Translations under genes and position numbers: made by a program
Assembly (NCBI GenBank): GCA_022702545.1
Contig: JAHRBC010000001.1
Coordinates: 806,001 to 870,000 of the forward strand
Direction: 5' to 3'
Source of the DNA: Phycomyces nitens
Lineage: Eukaryota > Mucoromycota > Mucoromycetes > Mucorales > Phycomycetaceae
DNA length: 64,000 bases
In this document: positions 1 through 11,717 of the stretch, piece by piece
Numbering within the stretch: position 1 is the first letter of the stretch
Layout: every line of letters starts with the position of its first letter
Notes under the pieces: model-generated
Seen by the model: the letters and a program-made list of their open reading frames with translations, nothing else
Databases searched by the model: none
What the model was told of the DNA's origin: nothing

Positions 1-1417
1 ATGGGTTATTATTAAAAAAAAAACTTTTATATATCTATAAAATCAATAAAAGATAATCCAAAGATACCCCTAATTTTATATATTACTTGAAAGTCAAACA
101 AAGGTTGGGCAATATTAATGGTATATTTTAGTCAATGGTGATTATTTAAGAGAAGCGAAGAGATAAATCCATAGGCAATAGATTTATCGATACTACTAAT
201 CTAACAGTACTTTTGAGTACACATTTTGAACGATAACATCAACGATATATTTTGAACAATCCAAGTGGACCATAGACTATGCTTTACCCTTGACTGGAAA
301 CATAAAAAAAAAGAGAATACAGAAGGTAAACTATTAATTGTTCCTACATAGGGTCTCTAAAAGACCAGTTAAATAAGAAATTGTTTTATCCCAAAGAAAC
401 AACTTATTTTCTTACTAGGAAGGTTGACCTGTTTAATTGCTCTCACACTGCTATTAAGATAGGAAGATTCGCCAGTGTATTGATCCAACACATATCTTTT
501 AAAGTAACCAGTACTTGTGCCGTCAAAGGTGTGGAAATCATAACTTTAAGTTCATAAAACCAGGCTCACAAACCCAATATATAAGAATAGCCATGCCAAT
601 AGTTACAATGTGCCGCATTGCCGACGTACATGGTCAATATAGTAGAATAGGAATAACTGACAGAGCATTATTAAGTAATGTACTTTGTATACTAGATGCG
701 TTTAAGGAAGACAGGCGGTTTGTAAACTTAGATTTACAGTTGCGAAATAGCAAATAAATTAACTATCAAAGTACCCAACGTACCTGCTGGTTAGACAGGA
801 TGCGCCTACAACAACTAACACTTTCCATGTAAGTGTCAAAAGGCGATACTTGTGCTGCTTTTTATTCCTTTATCTTATTTGATATATATCTTGAAATAAT
901 AATATGTGAATATATTAGCCAGCTTGAATAGCCTACATACTATTGTGTTTAAATTATGGGTTTTACTTACTTCATGTACTAACTCAGTCCGACATGATGC
1001 TTGACCTTGATGCTTAACCTTTCATAGCTACAGTAATCGCATAACAAATTATTATGGTATATAAACATTAGTCAATCTAAATAATTTTGTCATATTACTC
1101 TGCAATTTAAATGTCACTTACTTTCCCCACCTGTGGGCAGCCATTGGGCTAACAGGGAAAAGAGAAAGAGCCAAAAAAATCAGGTTGTTGTCAATTAAAT
1201 AATATAAAGTCAAATTGTAGGTGCTATATGAGCACTTTGGGTTTGTTTGAACTATACATCACAAGTATTACTGACAGACTATTTGACATGATAAAGATGT
1301 GTATCACTAGTATTATCTTATAAGTATTTTATGAGGCTGTACCCATGTTTATTTTATGATAGTGTGCCGATGGAGAATAACAAGATTGAATCATATAATG
1401 TCAAGATGAATATGATA
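1..1417. other. AT-rich stretch, no gene recognised
   Basis: I see no domain, splice-consistent exon chain or transposon end here. The longest open frame (515-757, +, 80 codons) has no recognisable motif and no conserved copy elsewhere in the window. The stretch precedes the first copy of the repeat module that recurs through the first 31 kb and is not itself repeated in the window. Confidence 0.4.
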
Positions 1418-3366
1418 ATAAAGTATATGTATTTATTAAATAATAATAACAATTAAATTCATTCCAAACAAACATAATCTTTGCGGCTGTTCCAGGTCCT
1501 CCATACGTGCTTCATATCTTTCTCTTGCGTGTTGAAATCTGCTGCAACAAAAAAGAAAGAAATAATAAAAAAATAAAAAATACATACCCAACGTTTAGCC
1601 AGACACGCCAAGGATACGACACCGAATGGATCAGCTCACTCGATGAAGGGCCTATCTAAAGCCTCCCACATTTCCCCCAATCTAAACCCACTAAACTACC
1701 TCCGACCACTCCCAAACCGAAACCTGGAAACCGGGACACCACCAGAGCTCAGTCAGGATCCTCGACACCACTCCTACGATCCCGTTGGCTTGAACCTCGT
1801 ATCTAGAGCAAAAAAGAGAAGAAGCTGTGATTGTGTTTGGGGAATGTCAATTGGAATGATGCTTACCAATTATGAGCCCAGTAGACACCTGAGGGTCTTT
1901 GTTACAATTCCACACAGGCACCTAAAGGACTGGCTGGCTGTATGATGCACATAGAAAGAAGTCAAAATAGATGTTAGTGTATTTGTGCGTCAAAAAAATA
2001 ATAGTGAATGTGAAAGGTAGAAGCAGATTTTTTCCACGCAAGAGAAAGAGTATGGCCGCAGGCTGGTCATTTTGTATTGTCTATAGGTGATTAGAGAAAA
2101 AAAAGTTAACATTCTGTTCAAGATGATTACCAATGAGCTCTTGACATTACCCCATCTTGTTTTTTGTCATCTTCTTTAAAGGCTGGGAATATGAGTCGCC
2201 TATTCAAAAAAAGTAGTGGAAAAGAAGCTCAGTTTAGTTTTGTGCACCAAAGAGACATAATCAAGCTGGCTTTAACAAGATGACGCTCATTGCATTAGGT
2301 ACTTACATGAGAGATGTGGTAAAACGCGTAAAAGAGAGAAACAAAACAATCAAACCCCAAGGGTCTGTAAAATACTCTCACACCTCAAGAGATGACATCA
2401 TAACATGCATGCCAAATATGTAACTCTCTATCACTGTGAGAGATTTTGCCAGACAAAATAAATAGCTACCTTATTGACTGCTATTAATATTGAAAATTAT
2501 CATTATTAACTTTGCTATGTCTTATCACCTTTAATCTCATACTATAGCCAACAAAATAGCATAATCTATATATACTTTGATTAGAACATATAATGGTGGA
2601 CCACTTTGACAATTTAGGATCAAATTATCAGCCTAAAGGCCATTTTACAAGGTATTTTGAATATAATTCCAAGATCTGTTTTCCTTGTAATTCTTTATTG
2701 TTTAAAGCTGACTCTCCCATAGATGGTGCTTTGATAGGAAGTACTGAGAAGAATCTTACTAGATAAAGATCAATCTTGTATTTGTAAATGCGATGAGATA
2801 CTATATACAAATACTAGAATATGTATTAAAGAAGTATATCTTGAATACTATAGACTTTATTTACGATGACTCTAGCTTACAAAATAAATTATTTTGAACT
2901 TGTTATTTTCTAAATATTTACAGATATTAGTAAGAGGAATCTGATATTTTCCTAATTTTTTTAAAAAAATTCTATGATTGATAAAAGTGTAGAAAAACAA
3001 TTATGACAAAAGAATACATATTTGGAGAACGGCAAGCCTCTAACTTTTCAAACATGTATACGATGGTGGGTAAAAGCTTACAAAATATTTCCACTTTTAC
3101 TCATGTTTACATAATAATCGATACCTTATATCCATATTTGCCCATTTATCTCAGTATTTAGAAGTTGTTTTAACATTTTATGTACATAATACAGCAAAAC
3201 GTTATTACCCAACAATATATTAAAATATTGGCAAATTAATATTGGCTGAAAAAAATGATAAAAAAATGGTTTATGAATTAAGACTTATATTATTTGGTTA
3301 ATGTAAATGCAAGAGCACTTAAAACAATAGTAAAATATAGTAATATTATTAGTTTATTTTATAGAT
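1418..3366. repeat. Repeat modules 'c', 'b' (+) and 'd' (-)
   Basis: From 1418 to about 2530 this matches 12477-13562 in the same orientation and 5000-6090, 18025-19060 and 30220-31261 (module c). About 2620-2960 (module b) matches 13680-13860 directly and 4600-4900 and 17640-17860 inverted. About 3000-3360 (module d) matches 17140-17540 inverted and is the 3' flank of an MFG gene. Module c carries a 100-codon open frame (1643-1945) that stays open in all five copies, but its few differences between copies are mostly amino-acid changing (N/D, S/F, R/Q, N/I), so selection on it is not evident. Confidence 0.7.
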
Positions 3367-3690
3367 TTATGTAATAATATTACAGATTTCAAAAATAAAT
3401 TGATCTTGAAGATCGAGATCCGAAGGATCCAAGAGGATTTCAATATCATCTTCATCTTCATCATTCGCATGATGATCATCGTACTCGTAATTCATATCAG
3501 AATCCCCAGTTGTTACTAAAGGATGATTGCTTGGTTCTAAGATTATTTTGTAAAATAAGTTCAAGTTATTTTCGAGCTAGTTATACTATATCTTACCTAT
3601 TAACAAATCCGATCTGGATCTCTTGCATGAGACTATTGGTCTTGTAGACATGGCAGAAGATGATTGAGTAGAGAAGGTTTGGACAAACAT
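3367..3690 (-). CDS. MFG-family small acidic protein, type 1, copy A
   Basis: Unrecognised family; function unknown. Exon 1 is 3690-3597, a 60-nt GTAAGA...TTAG intron follows, and exon 2 is 3536-3367, giving 87 residues. The N-terminal half has a Ser/Thr-rich start and a basic patch (CKRSRSD). The C-terminal half is very acidic, carries IEILLD flanked by Asp/Glu, and ends in the conserved FIFEICNIIT. Residue 3 is Val where most copies have Gly. A TATATAAA box (3756-3749) lies 66 bp before the ATG, the spacing seen in all nine copies. Reading frame and splice sites are intact, so this copy may be functional. Coding status rests on conservation between subfamilies, not on a database match. Confidence 0.72.
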
Positions 3691-4319
3691 GATGTTAATA
3701 TTGTTGGCAGATAGAAGAATAAAGAGCAATAGTCAACATGGTTGATTGTTTATATAGGATATTTTGGTGACTGTGAATAGATTGAGACAAAGTATCGTAT
3801 ATTTAGATAGAGTGTCTTGTCTCGGGATTATTCTATTTTATGCAATTATTATACATCATATACAGTAATACCTAGGCTTGTAAAATTTAGAGCTATTGAG
3901 TTCCCGTAGAAGTATGACAAAAGATATACAACTGTAAGTATACGACTCGATAATTTTGACCGACCAGTTAGAATATTTTTAATAAATCACAGAATATTAT
4001 GTATTCTGATGCATAATTTGAGAGATCTCTATGCTTAACAATTAAAGCACTGCTAGGGTGATTTGATCGGTTGATAATCCAAGTCATTTAAGCACAATTG
4101 GCATCAATATTACTCAACAATAATATATAAACCATATAAATAGAACAGCCGTATTTTAATGAATTAAAGGCATTATTTAATTTCCAAAAGTAAAAAGTCG
4201 TATATGAAGCGTCTTAGTATTATATGTCAAACATATATACAGGAATTTAAAGGACATTATTAGCAACTAACTGATGGGTATTTCAAATGACAAAATCAGT
4301 TTTTAATATATATTCACGC
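3691..4319 (-). promoter_or_regulatory. Upstream region of MFG copy A
   Basis: This contains the conserved upstream sequence shared by all MFG copies: the TATA box (3756-3749) and, further out, a block reading GACAAGACACTCT on the gene strand within about 3800-3840, followed by several hundred AT-rich bases also present at 6900-7480, 11180-11700, 15540-16080, 19870-20420 and 28900-29480. No other gene is visible. Confidence 0.55.
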
Positions 4320-4998
4320 TGGTCAAGACCAATTGTGGTATGTACACTACAGTCGAGTGAACTACAAACTCCAAAACCAATATTTGGTTACTCTTTGCTA
4401 GTGACCATCGCAAGTGAACATCTCAATAGTTATACTCATGAAATATATACTTCACACCACAGCAGTGATAACCAACAATTACACAATAGAGACTAGAGTA
4501 TAATTGAACTAGAATAATAAGTATATAAACTATCATAAAATTCTTTCTTTAATAAAGAACACTCTCACGGTATTCTTATTTCCCTTGAAAGATACTAAAA
4601 AACCATATACCTCACAGAATAATGTATTTTACAAGCTTGAATTGTCTTAATACATTTCACATTATTCAAGATATATTTCTTTAGTAAATACACTAGTATT
4701 TGTATACAGTATCTCATTGCCTCTATAAACCCAAAATTGATCTTTGTCGAATTAGATTCTTCCCAGTCCTTTATGTCCAAGCCCAATCTATGAGAGAGTT
4801 AATTTTAAATAATAACTAATTACAAGGAAAACAGGTCTTGGAATTATATTCAAAATACCTTGTAAAATGGCCCTTAGGCAGATAATTTGATCCTAAATTG
4901 TCAAAGTGGTCCCCCATTATATGTTCTAATCAAAGTATATATAGATTATGCTATTTTGTTGGCTATAGTATGAGATTAAAGGTGATAAGACATAGCAA
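4320..4998 (-). repeat. Diverged 280-bp-family LTR and module b (-)
   Basis: About 4320-4600 is an inverted, diverged copy of the short LTR seen cleanly at 16675-16953: it keeps the inner sequence but its ends have decayed. About 4600-4998 is module b in minus orientation, matching 17640-18020 closely and 2620-2960 and 13680-13860 as inverted copies. No coding sequence is supported. Confidence 0.55.
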
Positions 4999-6517
4999 AG
5001 TTAATAATGATAATTTTCAATATTAATAGCAGTCAATAAGGCAGCTATTTATTTTGTCTGGCAAAATCTCTCACAGTGATAGAGAGTTACATATTTGGGA
5101 TGCATGTTATGATGTCATCTCTTGGGGTGTGAGAGTATTTTACAGACCCTTGGGGTTTGATTGTTTTGTTTCTCTCTTTTACGCGTTTTACCACATCTCT
5201 CATGTAAGTACCTAATGCAATGAGCGTCATCTTGTTAAAGCCAGCTTGATTATGCCTCTTTGGTGCACAAAACTAAACTGAGCTTCTTTTCCACTACTTT
5301 TTTTGAATAGGCGACTCATATTCCCAGCCTTTAAAGAAGATGGCAAAAAAGAAGATGGGGTAATGTCAAGAGCTCATTGGTAATCATCTTGAACAGAATG
5401 TTAACTTTTTTTCTCTAATCACCTATAGACAATACAAAATTATCAGCCTGCGGCCATACTCTTTCTCTTGCGTGGAAAAAATCTGCTTCTACCTTTCACA
5501 TTCACTATTATTTTTTTTGACACACAAATACACTAACATCTATTTTGACTTCTTTCTATGTGCATCATACAGCCAGCCAGTCCTTTAGGTGCCTGTGTGG
5601 AATTGTAACAAAGACCCTCAGGTGTCTACTGGGCTCATAATCGGTAAGCATCATTCCAATTGACATTCCCCAAACACAATCACAGCTTCTTCTCTTTTTT
5701 GCTCTAGATACGAGGTTCAAGCCAACGGGATCGTAGAAGTGGTGTCGAGGATCCTGACTGAGCTCTGGTGGTGTCCCGGTTTCCAGGTTTCGGTTTGGGA
5801 GTGGTCGGAGGTAGTTTAGTGGGTTTAGATTGGGGGAAATGTGGGAGGCTTTAGATAGGCCCTTCATCGAGTGAGCTGATCCATTCAGCGTCGTATCCTT
5901 GGCGTGTCTGGCTAAACGTTGGGTATGTATTTTTTATTTTATTTTTATTATTTCTCTTTCTTTTTTGCTGCAGCAGTTTTCAACACGCAAGAGAGAGATA
6001 TGAAGCACGTATGGAGGACCTGGAACAGCCGCAAAGATTATGTTTACTTGGAATGAATTTAATTGTTATTATTATTTAATAAATACATATACTTTACTAT
6101 CACATTGTTAAGAAAGAACACCATGACTATTTATATGTTATTGTTCGTATTATATTGTAATCAAATTCCATATTATTTAATGGTTGGCTATGACTTTAGT
6201 AGTATAATGTGTATGTCTAGTTTGTGTATAGTTTTTTTAAATGTGTTAAACTTGCTAGTTTTATTAGCAAGTTATAGCCAGAGATCGGTTGTGGAGTCTG
6301 TGTTTCGCTCAACTGTGGTATGTATACCACATACATAATACAACAGAGTTTTATCACCCAGCAGGGTATTAAGATATTGACAAATTAATATTGGTTGAAA
6401 AAAATGATGAAAAATAAAGGCTTATAAATTGAGTTTTATATTATTTGGTTGATGTAAATGCAAGAGCACTTAAAACAATAGTAAAATATAGTAATATCAT
6501 TAGTTTATTTTATAGAT

Positions 6518-6841
6518 TTATGTAATAATATTACAGATTTCAAAAATGAATTGATCTTGAAGATCGAGATCCGAAGGATCCAAGAGGATTTCGATGTCAT
6601 CGTCATCTTTGTCATTCGCATGATTATCATCGTACTCGTAATCCATATCAGAGTTCCCAGTGGTTACTACAGGAAGATTACTTGTTTCTAAGATTATTTT
6701 GTAAAATAAGTTCAAGTTATTTTCGAGTTAGTTATACTATACCTTACCTATTAATGAATCAGATCTGGATCTCTTGCATAGGACTACTGGTCTTGTAGAA
6801 ATTTTAGAGGAAGATTGAGTAGAGAAGGTTTGGCCGAACAT
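6518..6841 (-). CDS. MFG-family small acidic protein, type 1, copy B
   Basis: This is the mirror copy of copy D (11718-12041); the two predicted 87-residue proteins are identical. Exon 1 is 6841-6748, the intron 60 nt, exon 2 6687-6518. The TATA box begins 66 bp before the ATG. The protein starts MFGQTF, has the basic patch CKRSRSDS, a DYEYDD segment, a run of Asp before IEILLDPSD, and the ending FEICNIIT. All signals for expression are intact. Function unknown; a small nuclear acidic adaptor is one possible reading, by inference only. Confidence 0.75.
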
Positions 6842-7667
6842 GATGAAATAATTGTTGGCAGAGAGAAGAATAAAGAACAATAACGAAAATGGTTGATTGT
6901 TTATATAGGATATTTTGGTGACTGTGAATAGATTGTGACAAAGTATCGTATATTTACATAGAGTGTCTTGTCTCGGGATTATTCTGTTTCATGCAATTAT
7001 TTTATATAATATACAGCGGTACCTAGGCTTGTAAAATTTAGAGCTACTGAGTCCCCATAGAAGTATAATAAAGATATACAACTGTAAGTATATAACTTGA
7101 TAATTTTGACCGACCAGTTAGAATATTGTCAATGAATCACGGAATATTAGTTATTATGATGCATAATTTGAGAGATATATTTGCTAAATAATTAAAACAC
7201 TGCTAGGGTGATTTGATCTGTTGATAATCCAAGTCGTTTAAGCACAATTGTCATCAATATTACTCAACAATAATATATAAACCAGATAAATAGAATAACC
7301 GTATTTTAATGAATTAAAAGCATTGTTTAATTTCAAAAAGTAAAAAGTCGTATATGAAGCGTTTTAGTATTCTATGTCAAACATATATACAGGAATTTAA
7401 AGCACATTATTAGCACTGAACTGATAGGTATTTCTAATAACAAAATCAGTTTTTAATCTATTGCTCCGCTGGCCAAGACTAATTGTCGTATACACACTAC
7501 GGTTGAGTGGACTACAAACTCTACAACCAATGTTTGGTTACTCTTTGCTAATGACCATGGCAAGTTGACATCCCAGGAGCAGTTACACACCAGGCACACG
7601 TACACGTCACACTGCTACATTGATAACTGACCATTACACAATAGAGATTAATAGAACAAGGGAACTA

Positions 7668-9015
7668 CAGTGAGCGGAACAAAGTAGCAGCCCAATTTTC
7701 AGTTGCCGCATATTTTGAAAACATGCATGGTTTTCATATTTGAAAAAGCATATCAAAGATACTAGTTAAGAAGCTCATATTACTACAAAACACTTATTGA
7801 ACATTTTAATTTTATAATTTATAACAAAATACATATTTTTAATATTTGGTATTATTACCATTGGCATCAATAACAGCCTGACATCTTCTAGGCATGCTGG
7901 AGATTAAACTCCCCAAATACTCTTTTGGTATTTTCTTCCACTCCCTTTCAACAGCATGCTTCAAATGATAGGTACTGATCAAGTTGTACTTATTTGATCG
8001 TACCTGACGCTTGAGGTAAGCCCAAACATGCTCTATGGGGTTCAAGTCTGGACTTTGGGCTGGCCAGTTACCCATAAGCTGAAGACGATTTTCTTTCTTC
8101 CAGGCCATCGTCAAAGCACTTGTGTGACATCGGGCATTGTCCTCCTGTAGCTTAAAACGCCTCCAGCTTTGGTCTTGCTTAAAAGCATTTAAAGAAGGGA
8201 GGTAAGCTCTTTCCAAGGTGCTGATGTACTTCTTGGAATTAATATTTCCTTTCATGACATCTAAAACTCCGACACCCTTGCCATAAAAACACCCCCAGAC
8301 CATAATGGCACCACCACCAAACTTCACGGTTGGTGAGATGAAGTTGAGGCGAAAACCGGTCTTGTTGCGCCTAAGAACTCTCCTGCGCCCATCACTTCCG
8401 TGAAGCTTGAAACGGGACTCATCAGACCAGATGATAGCGTTCCAATCTGTGAGTTTCCATGTCAGATGTTCTTTTGCCCATTGCAATCGCTTCTTTCGAT
8501 TAACTTCTGAAATCTTTGGTTTTGAAATCATTCTACGGGAGTAAATACCAACTCCACGTAGAAACTTGCGTAGAGTCTTGTCTGCTACAGGTGTAGCCAA
8601 GTTTTTACAGATCTTGGTTAATGGCTCTGTTGGATCTCGGCTAATCTCAAGAATGATCTGTCTTTTGTCTCTTTTATTCAGTTTTGGTGGTCTACCAGAT
8701 CGTGTAGAAGCTTTATGCGAGCCTGTTTCTCTGTAACTTTTAAGGACACGCTTTACGACGCCTTTGCCGACACTGACTTTTTTAGCTATGTCCACTTGGC
8801 TTGTTCCATTCTTAATGCTCTCATGTACAATGATGGCACGAGTTGTGTCATCAGTTTGCTTATAACCAGAAGGGTGAACCTTTGGGGACTTTTCTGTGCA
8901 TTTAGTTTGTTCCATGTTGTTTTGAAATGATGTGTTAGAAGGGAAAGAGAGAGTTTTTATTTATGATGCAATATCGGCTATTAAACATTGGGCTGCTACT
9001 TTGTTCCGCTCACTG
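7668..9015 (-). mobile_element. Intact Tc1/mariner-type transposon
   Basis: This is 1348 bp bounded by perfect 29-bp terminal inverted repeats (7668-7696 and 8987-9015; outer bases CAGTGAGCGGAACAAAG) and flanked by the TA target dinucleotide (7666-7667 and 9016-9017). It carries one uninterrupted transposase on the minus strand. It interrupts the 280-bp LTR in the left palindrome arm; the right arm (about 10890) has the empty site. Insertion therefore came after the palindrome formed or was last homogenised. Confidence 0.95.
7839..8915 (-). CDS. Tc1-family transposase
   Basis: This 358-residue DDE transposase cuts and pastes the surrounding element at TA sites. An N-terminal paired-like helix-turn-helix region (about residues 20-125, including SGRPPKL) should bind the terminal repeats. 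The catalytic triad is visible as the Asp of WSDESRF, the Asp of QEDNARCH and the Glu of SPDLNPIEHVW. I count 35 residues between the second Asp and the Glu. The Gly-rich box GGGAIMVWGC, typical of Tc1, is present. The frame is complete with no stop, single exon, and full family length. The start ATG lies 72 bp inside the right terminal repeat. It could be an active enzyme. Confidence 0.95.
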   Translation of the reverse strand: MEQTKCTEKSPKVHPSGYKQTDDTTRAIIVHESIKNGTSQVDIAKKVSVGKGVVKRVLKSYRETGSHKASTRSGRPPKLNKRDKRQIILEISRDPTEPLTKICKNLATPVADKTLRKFLRGVGIYSRRMISKPKISEVNRKKRLQWAKEHLTWKLTDWNAIIWSDESRFKLHGSDGRRRVLRRNKTGFRLNFISPTVKFGGGAIMVWGCFYGKGVGVLDVMKGNINSKKYISTLERAYLPSLNAFKQDQSWRRFKLQEDNARCHTSALTMAWKKENRLQLMGNWPAQSPDLNPIEHVWAYLKRQVRSNKYNLISTYHLKHAVEREWKKIPKEYLGSLISSMPRRCQAVIDANGNNTKY

Positions 9016-9110
9016 TAGAATAATAACTATATAAACCACCATAATATTCTTTCATCAATAAATAACATTCTCACAGTATCTAAAGTTCCCAAAAGCCCTA
9101 ATTACCACAG

Positions 9111-10798
9111 TGTTTAAACAACTCGGATTGATAATCGATTAAACCAGCCAAGTAGTCTTTCCACTGCTTATTAAATATATCTTTCTAATTATTCGTCATA
9201 ATACATCATATCCTGTAATTTATTAACAGTAGTTTACATGATCGATCAAAGCTATCAAGCCATATGCTTATATTTTTAGATCTTTTATTACACTCCAATT
9301 AAAACACATTGGCTGCATAAACATTCTAATGACGCATATATTGGCATATATTCCATAAAACAAATATACGTTGGAAAATTATTTCATGAAACAGAATACT
9401 TCCGATACAAGACACTCTATATGAATATGTCATATTTTAGCTCAATGTATTCACAGTCATCAAAGCATCCTATATAAACAGGTTACCATTTTTCTTTTTA
9501 CTCTTTACTCTTCTTTCTGCCAGCTACTCACTCACAATGTTCGGCCAAATCCTCTCTGAAAAAGCATCTTCAAAAACCTCTACAAGACCAATTGTCCCTT
9601 GCAAGAAAGCTCAATCAGATTCTTTGACAGGTAAAATATAAAATAATAACCTCAAAAAATAACTTTAATCCCTTATAAAAACATCTTAGAGTCGTCTAGC
9701 TTTCCTATTCCCACTCTACATGCCTCGGATACGGATTTTGATTATAATAAACTTTGCGCCAAAGACGAAGATGATGATATTAGGATCATCATGGATCCTT
9801 CTGAACTGGAACCCGAAGCACAATACATTTTTGAAATTTGCAAAATTTCGATATCATAATTCTGTTATGCAAATAAAAAATGTGCACTTATAATATCCAT
9901 TTTTTTTGCTATTAATCCAATTAATTATGTATTTATATTATCCGACAATATAATAATTATTATATAAATTTTCCTTTGACAAGTTTTATAAAAAAAGCAT
10001 TAGTTCTGCTGCCTCTTAATACTTTGCTGGTGAGACGGGCTGTGTTGGTTTATGTAATGAAGTGGTCCAAACGGTTAAAAGAAAAAGAGAATAAATAACA
10101 ATCTCCTCTAACAACTCCTTAGCCCAAATATTGGCAATCGGCAGCTTGTTCTCCTGAGAAAGATATATAAAAGAAAAGAAGTGAAGTGTAAGGATCTTGT
10201 TTATTGCTTTCATCATTTCGATGTTTATATAGATATTTCGATAATAAATAATATAATATAATTAGTATGATATTACTAAGCTATTGTTAAAATGTTGGGA
10301 TAGATCATGTTTCTTTGGATAGTTAATAATGAATAAGATAGATAGGAATAGATAAATATTGTTGGGGTTCTTTGTTACAATCCTTATGATTTTCAATTGA
10401 TTGCTGCGCCAGACGTAGCAATCATGTTCTTCCCAAGGTCATTACTTAACCAATATGTTTACATAATCGATACAGAAAGATTTGGGAAGATATGATATGT
10501 TTGGGCCAGCCGGAAATATGGAGCTACACACAACGTGTCACTGGTAAATCAAAAAATACATACACTGTATTAGGTAAAAATATAAATAAAAAGCTGTCAT
10601 ACTCTGAGATAAATAGGCAAATGTTAGTACACTACTTCTATATAAAAGCATGTCTTTTATTCTTATAAGTATTTTCTATAGTTCCGTAAAGCATAGTGTG
10701 AAAATTTGGGATTGGCAACTTATAGATAGTGTGAGAGTGTTATTTATTGAAGAAACAATATTATAATGGTTTGTATACTTATTATTCTAGTTCAACTA
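9111..10798. repeat. Palindrome 1 spacer with type-2 MFG gene
   Basis: This is single-copy relative to the arms, but its counterpart is the spacer of palindrome 2 (about 21240-22424), in inverted orientation and more diverged. It holds MFG copy C, its upstream region from about 9111 to 9536, and an AT-rich 3' half (about 9900-10680). A partial 280-bp LTR lies at about 10680-10796, immediately before the complete one in the right arm. No other gene is seen. Confidence 0.7.
9537..9859 (+). CDS. MFG-family small acidic protein, type 2, copy C
   Basis: Exon 1 is 9537-9630, intron 9631-9689 (GTAAAA...TTAG), exon 2 9690-9859, giving 87 residues. It is strongly diverged from type 1 yet aligns without a gap: MFGQ start, CKK basic patch followed by SDSL, DFDYN, DEDDDIRIIMDPSEL, and an ending IFEICKISIS. 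Where type 1 has IEILLD this has IRIIMD, keeping the hydrophobic pattern within acidic flanks. TATATAAA at 9471-9478 is 66 bp before the ATG. The gapless divergence with motif retention is the best evidence that the family codes for protein. Function unknown. Confidence 0.78.
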
Positions 10799-11075
10799 TG
10801 TGGTAAATTAGGGCTTTTGGGAACTTTAGATACTGTGAGAATGTTATTTATTGATGAAAGAATATTATGGTGGTTTATATAGTTATTATTCTAGTTCCCT
10901 TGTTCTATTAATCTCTATTGTGTAATGGTCAGTTATCAATGTAGCAGTGTGACGTGTACGTGTGCCTGGTGTGTAACTGCTCCTGGGATGTCAACTTGCC
11001 ATGGTCATTAGCAAAGAGTAACCAAACATTGGTTGTAGAGTTTGTAGTCCACTCAACCGTAGTGTGTATACGACA
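10799..11075 (+). mobile_element. Solo LTR, 280-bp family
   Basis: Starts TGTGGTAAATTAGGG and ends TATACGACA, the expected TG...CA termini of a retrotransposon LTR, although the 3' end differs by one base from the TACCACA consensus. It contains the AT-rich box TTTATATAG typical of this family. No internal retrotransposon region is attached. Target-site duplication is not clear because it abuts another partial LTR. Confidence 0.6.
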
Positions 11076-11559
11076 ATTAGTCTTGGCCAGCGGAGCAATA
11101 GATTAAAAACTGATTTTGTTATTAGAAATACCTATCAGTTCAGTGCTAATAATGTGCTTTAAATTCCTGTATATATGTTTGACATAGAATACTAAAACGC
11201 TTCATATACGACTTTTTACTTTTTGAAATTAAACAATGCTTTTAATTCATTAAAATACGGTTATTCTATTTATCTGGTTTATATATTATTGTTGAGTAAT
11301 ATTGATGACAATTGTGCTTAAACGACTTGGATTATCAACAGATCAAATCACCCTAGCAGTGTTTTAATTATTTAGCAAATATATCTCTCAAATTATGCAT
11401 CATAATAACTAATATTCCGTGATTCATTGACAATATTCTAACTGGTCGGTCAAAATTATCAAGTTATATACTTACAGTTGTATATCTTTATTATACTTCT
11501 ATGGGGACTCAGTAGCTCTAAATTTTACAAGCCTAGGTACCGCTGTATATTATATAAAA

Positions 11560-11717
11560 TAATTGCATGAAACAGAATAATCCCGAGACAAGACACTCTA
11601 TGTAAATATACGATACTTTGTCACAATCTATTCACAGTCACCAAAATATCCTATATAAACAATCAACCATTTTCGTTATTGTTCTTTATTCTTCTCTCTG
11701 CCAACAATTATTTCATC
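11560..11717 (+). promoter_or_regulatory. Core promoter of MFG copy D
   Basis: TATATAAA at 11652-11659 begins 66 bp before the ATG. A conserved upstream block (about 11569-11612, including CGAGACAAGACACTCT) and a CTTCTCTCTGCCA segment just before the start codon recur in nearly the same positions at the other MFG genes, including type-2 copies whose coding sequences are much more diverged. This suggests a real RNA polymerase II promoter. Confidence 0.6.

Larger units (their letters stand above)
4999..9110. repeat. Palindrome 1, left arm
   Basis: Apart from the Tc1 element inserted at 7668-9015, this arm is the reverse complement of 10799-13562. I found only single-base differences on reading both through. 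It holds module c (about 5000-6090), a 3' flank with a diverged LTR fragment, MFG copy B and its upstream region, and a copy of the 280-bp LTR split by the Tc1 element. The arms are about 2.76 kb each and the spacer about 1.7 kb. Confidence 0.85.

Noticed and set aside
515..757. 80-codon frame at the left edge
   Set aside because: No motif, no second copy in the repeat block and no splice-consistent extension.
6063..6338. 91-codon frame repeated at 12221, 19023 and 29991
   Set aside because: It spans the junction of module c and a diverged LTR remnant, is made of AT-rich codons (Leu/Phe/Tyr), and has no consistent selection pattern. It is repeated only because the DNA is repeated.
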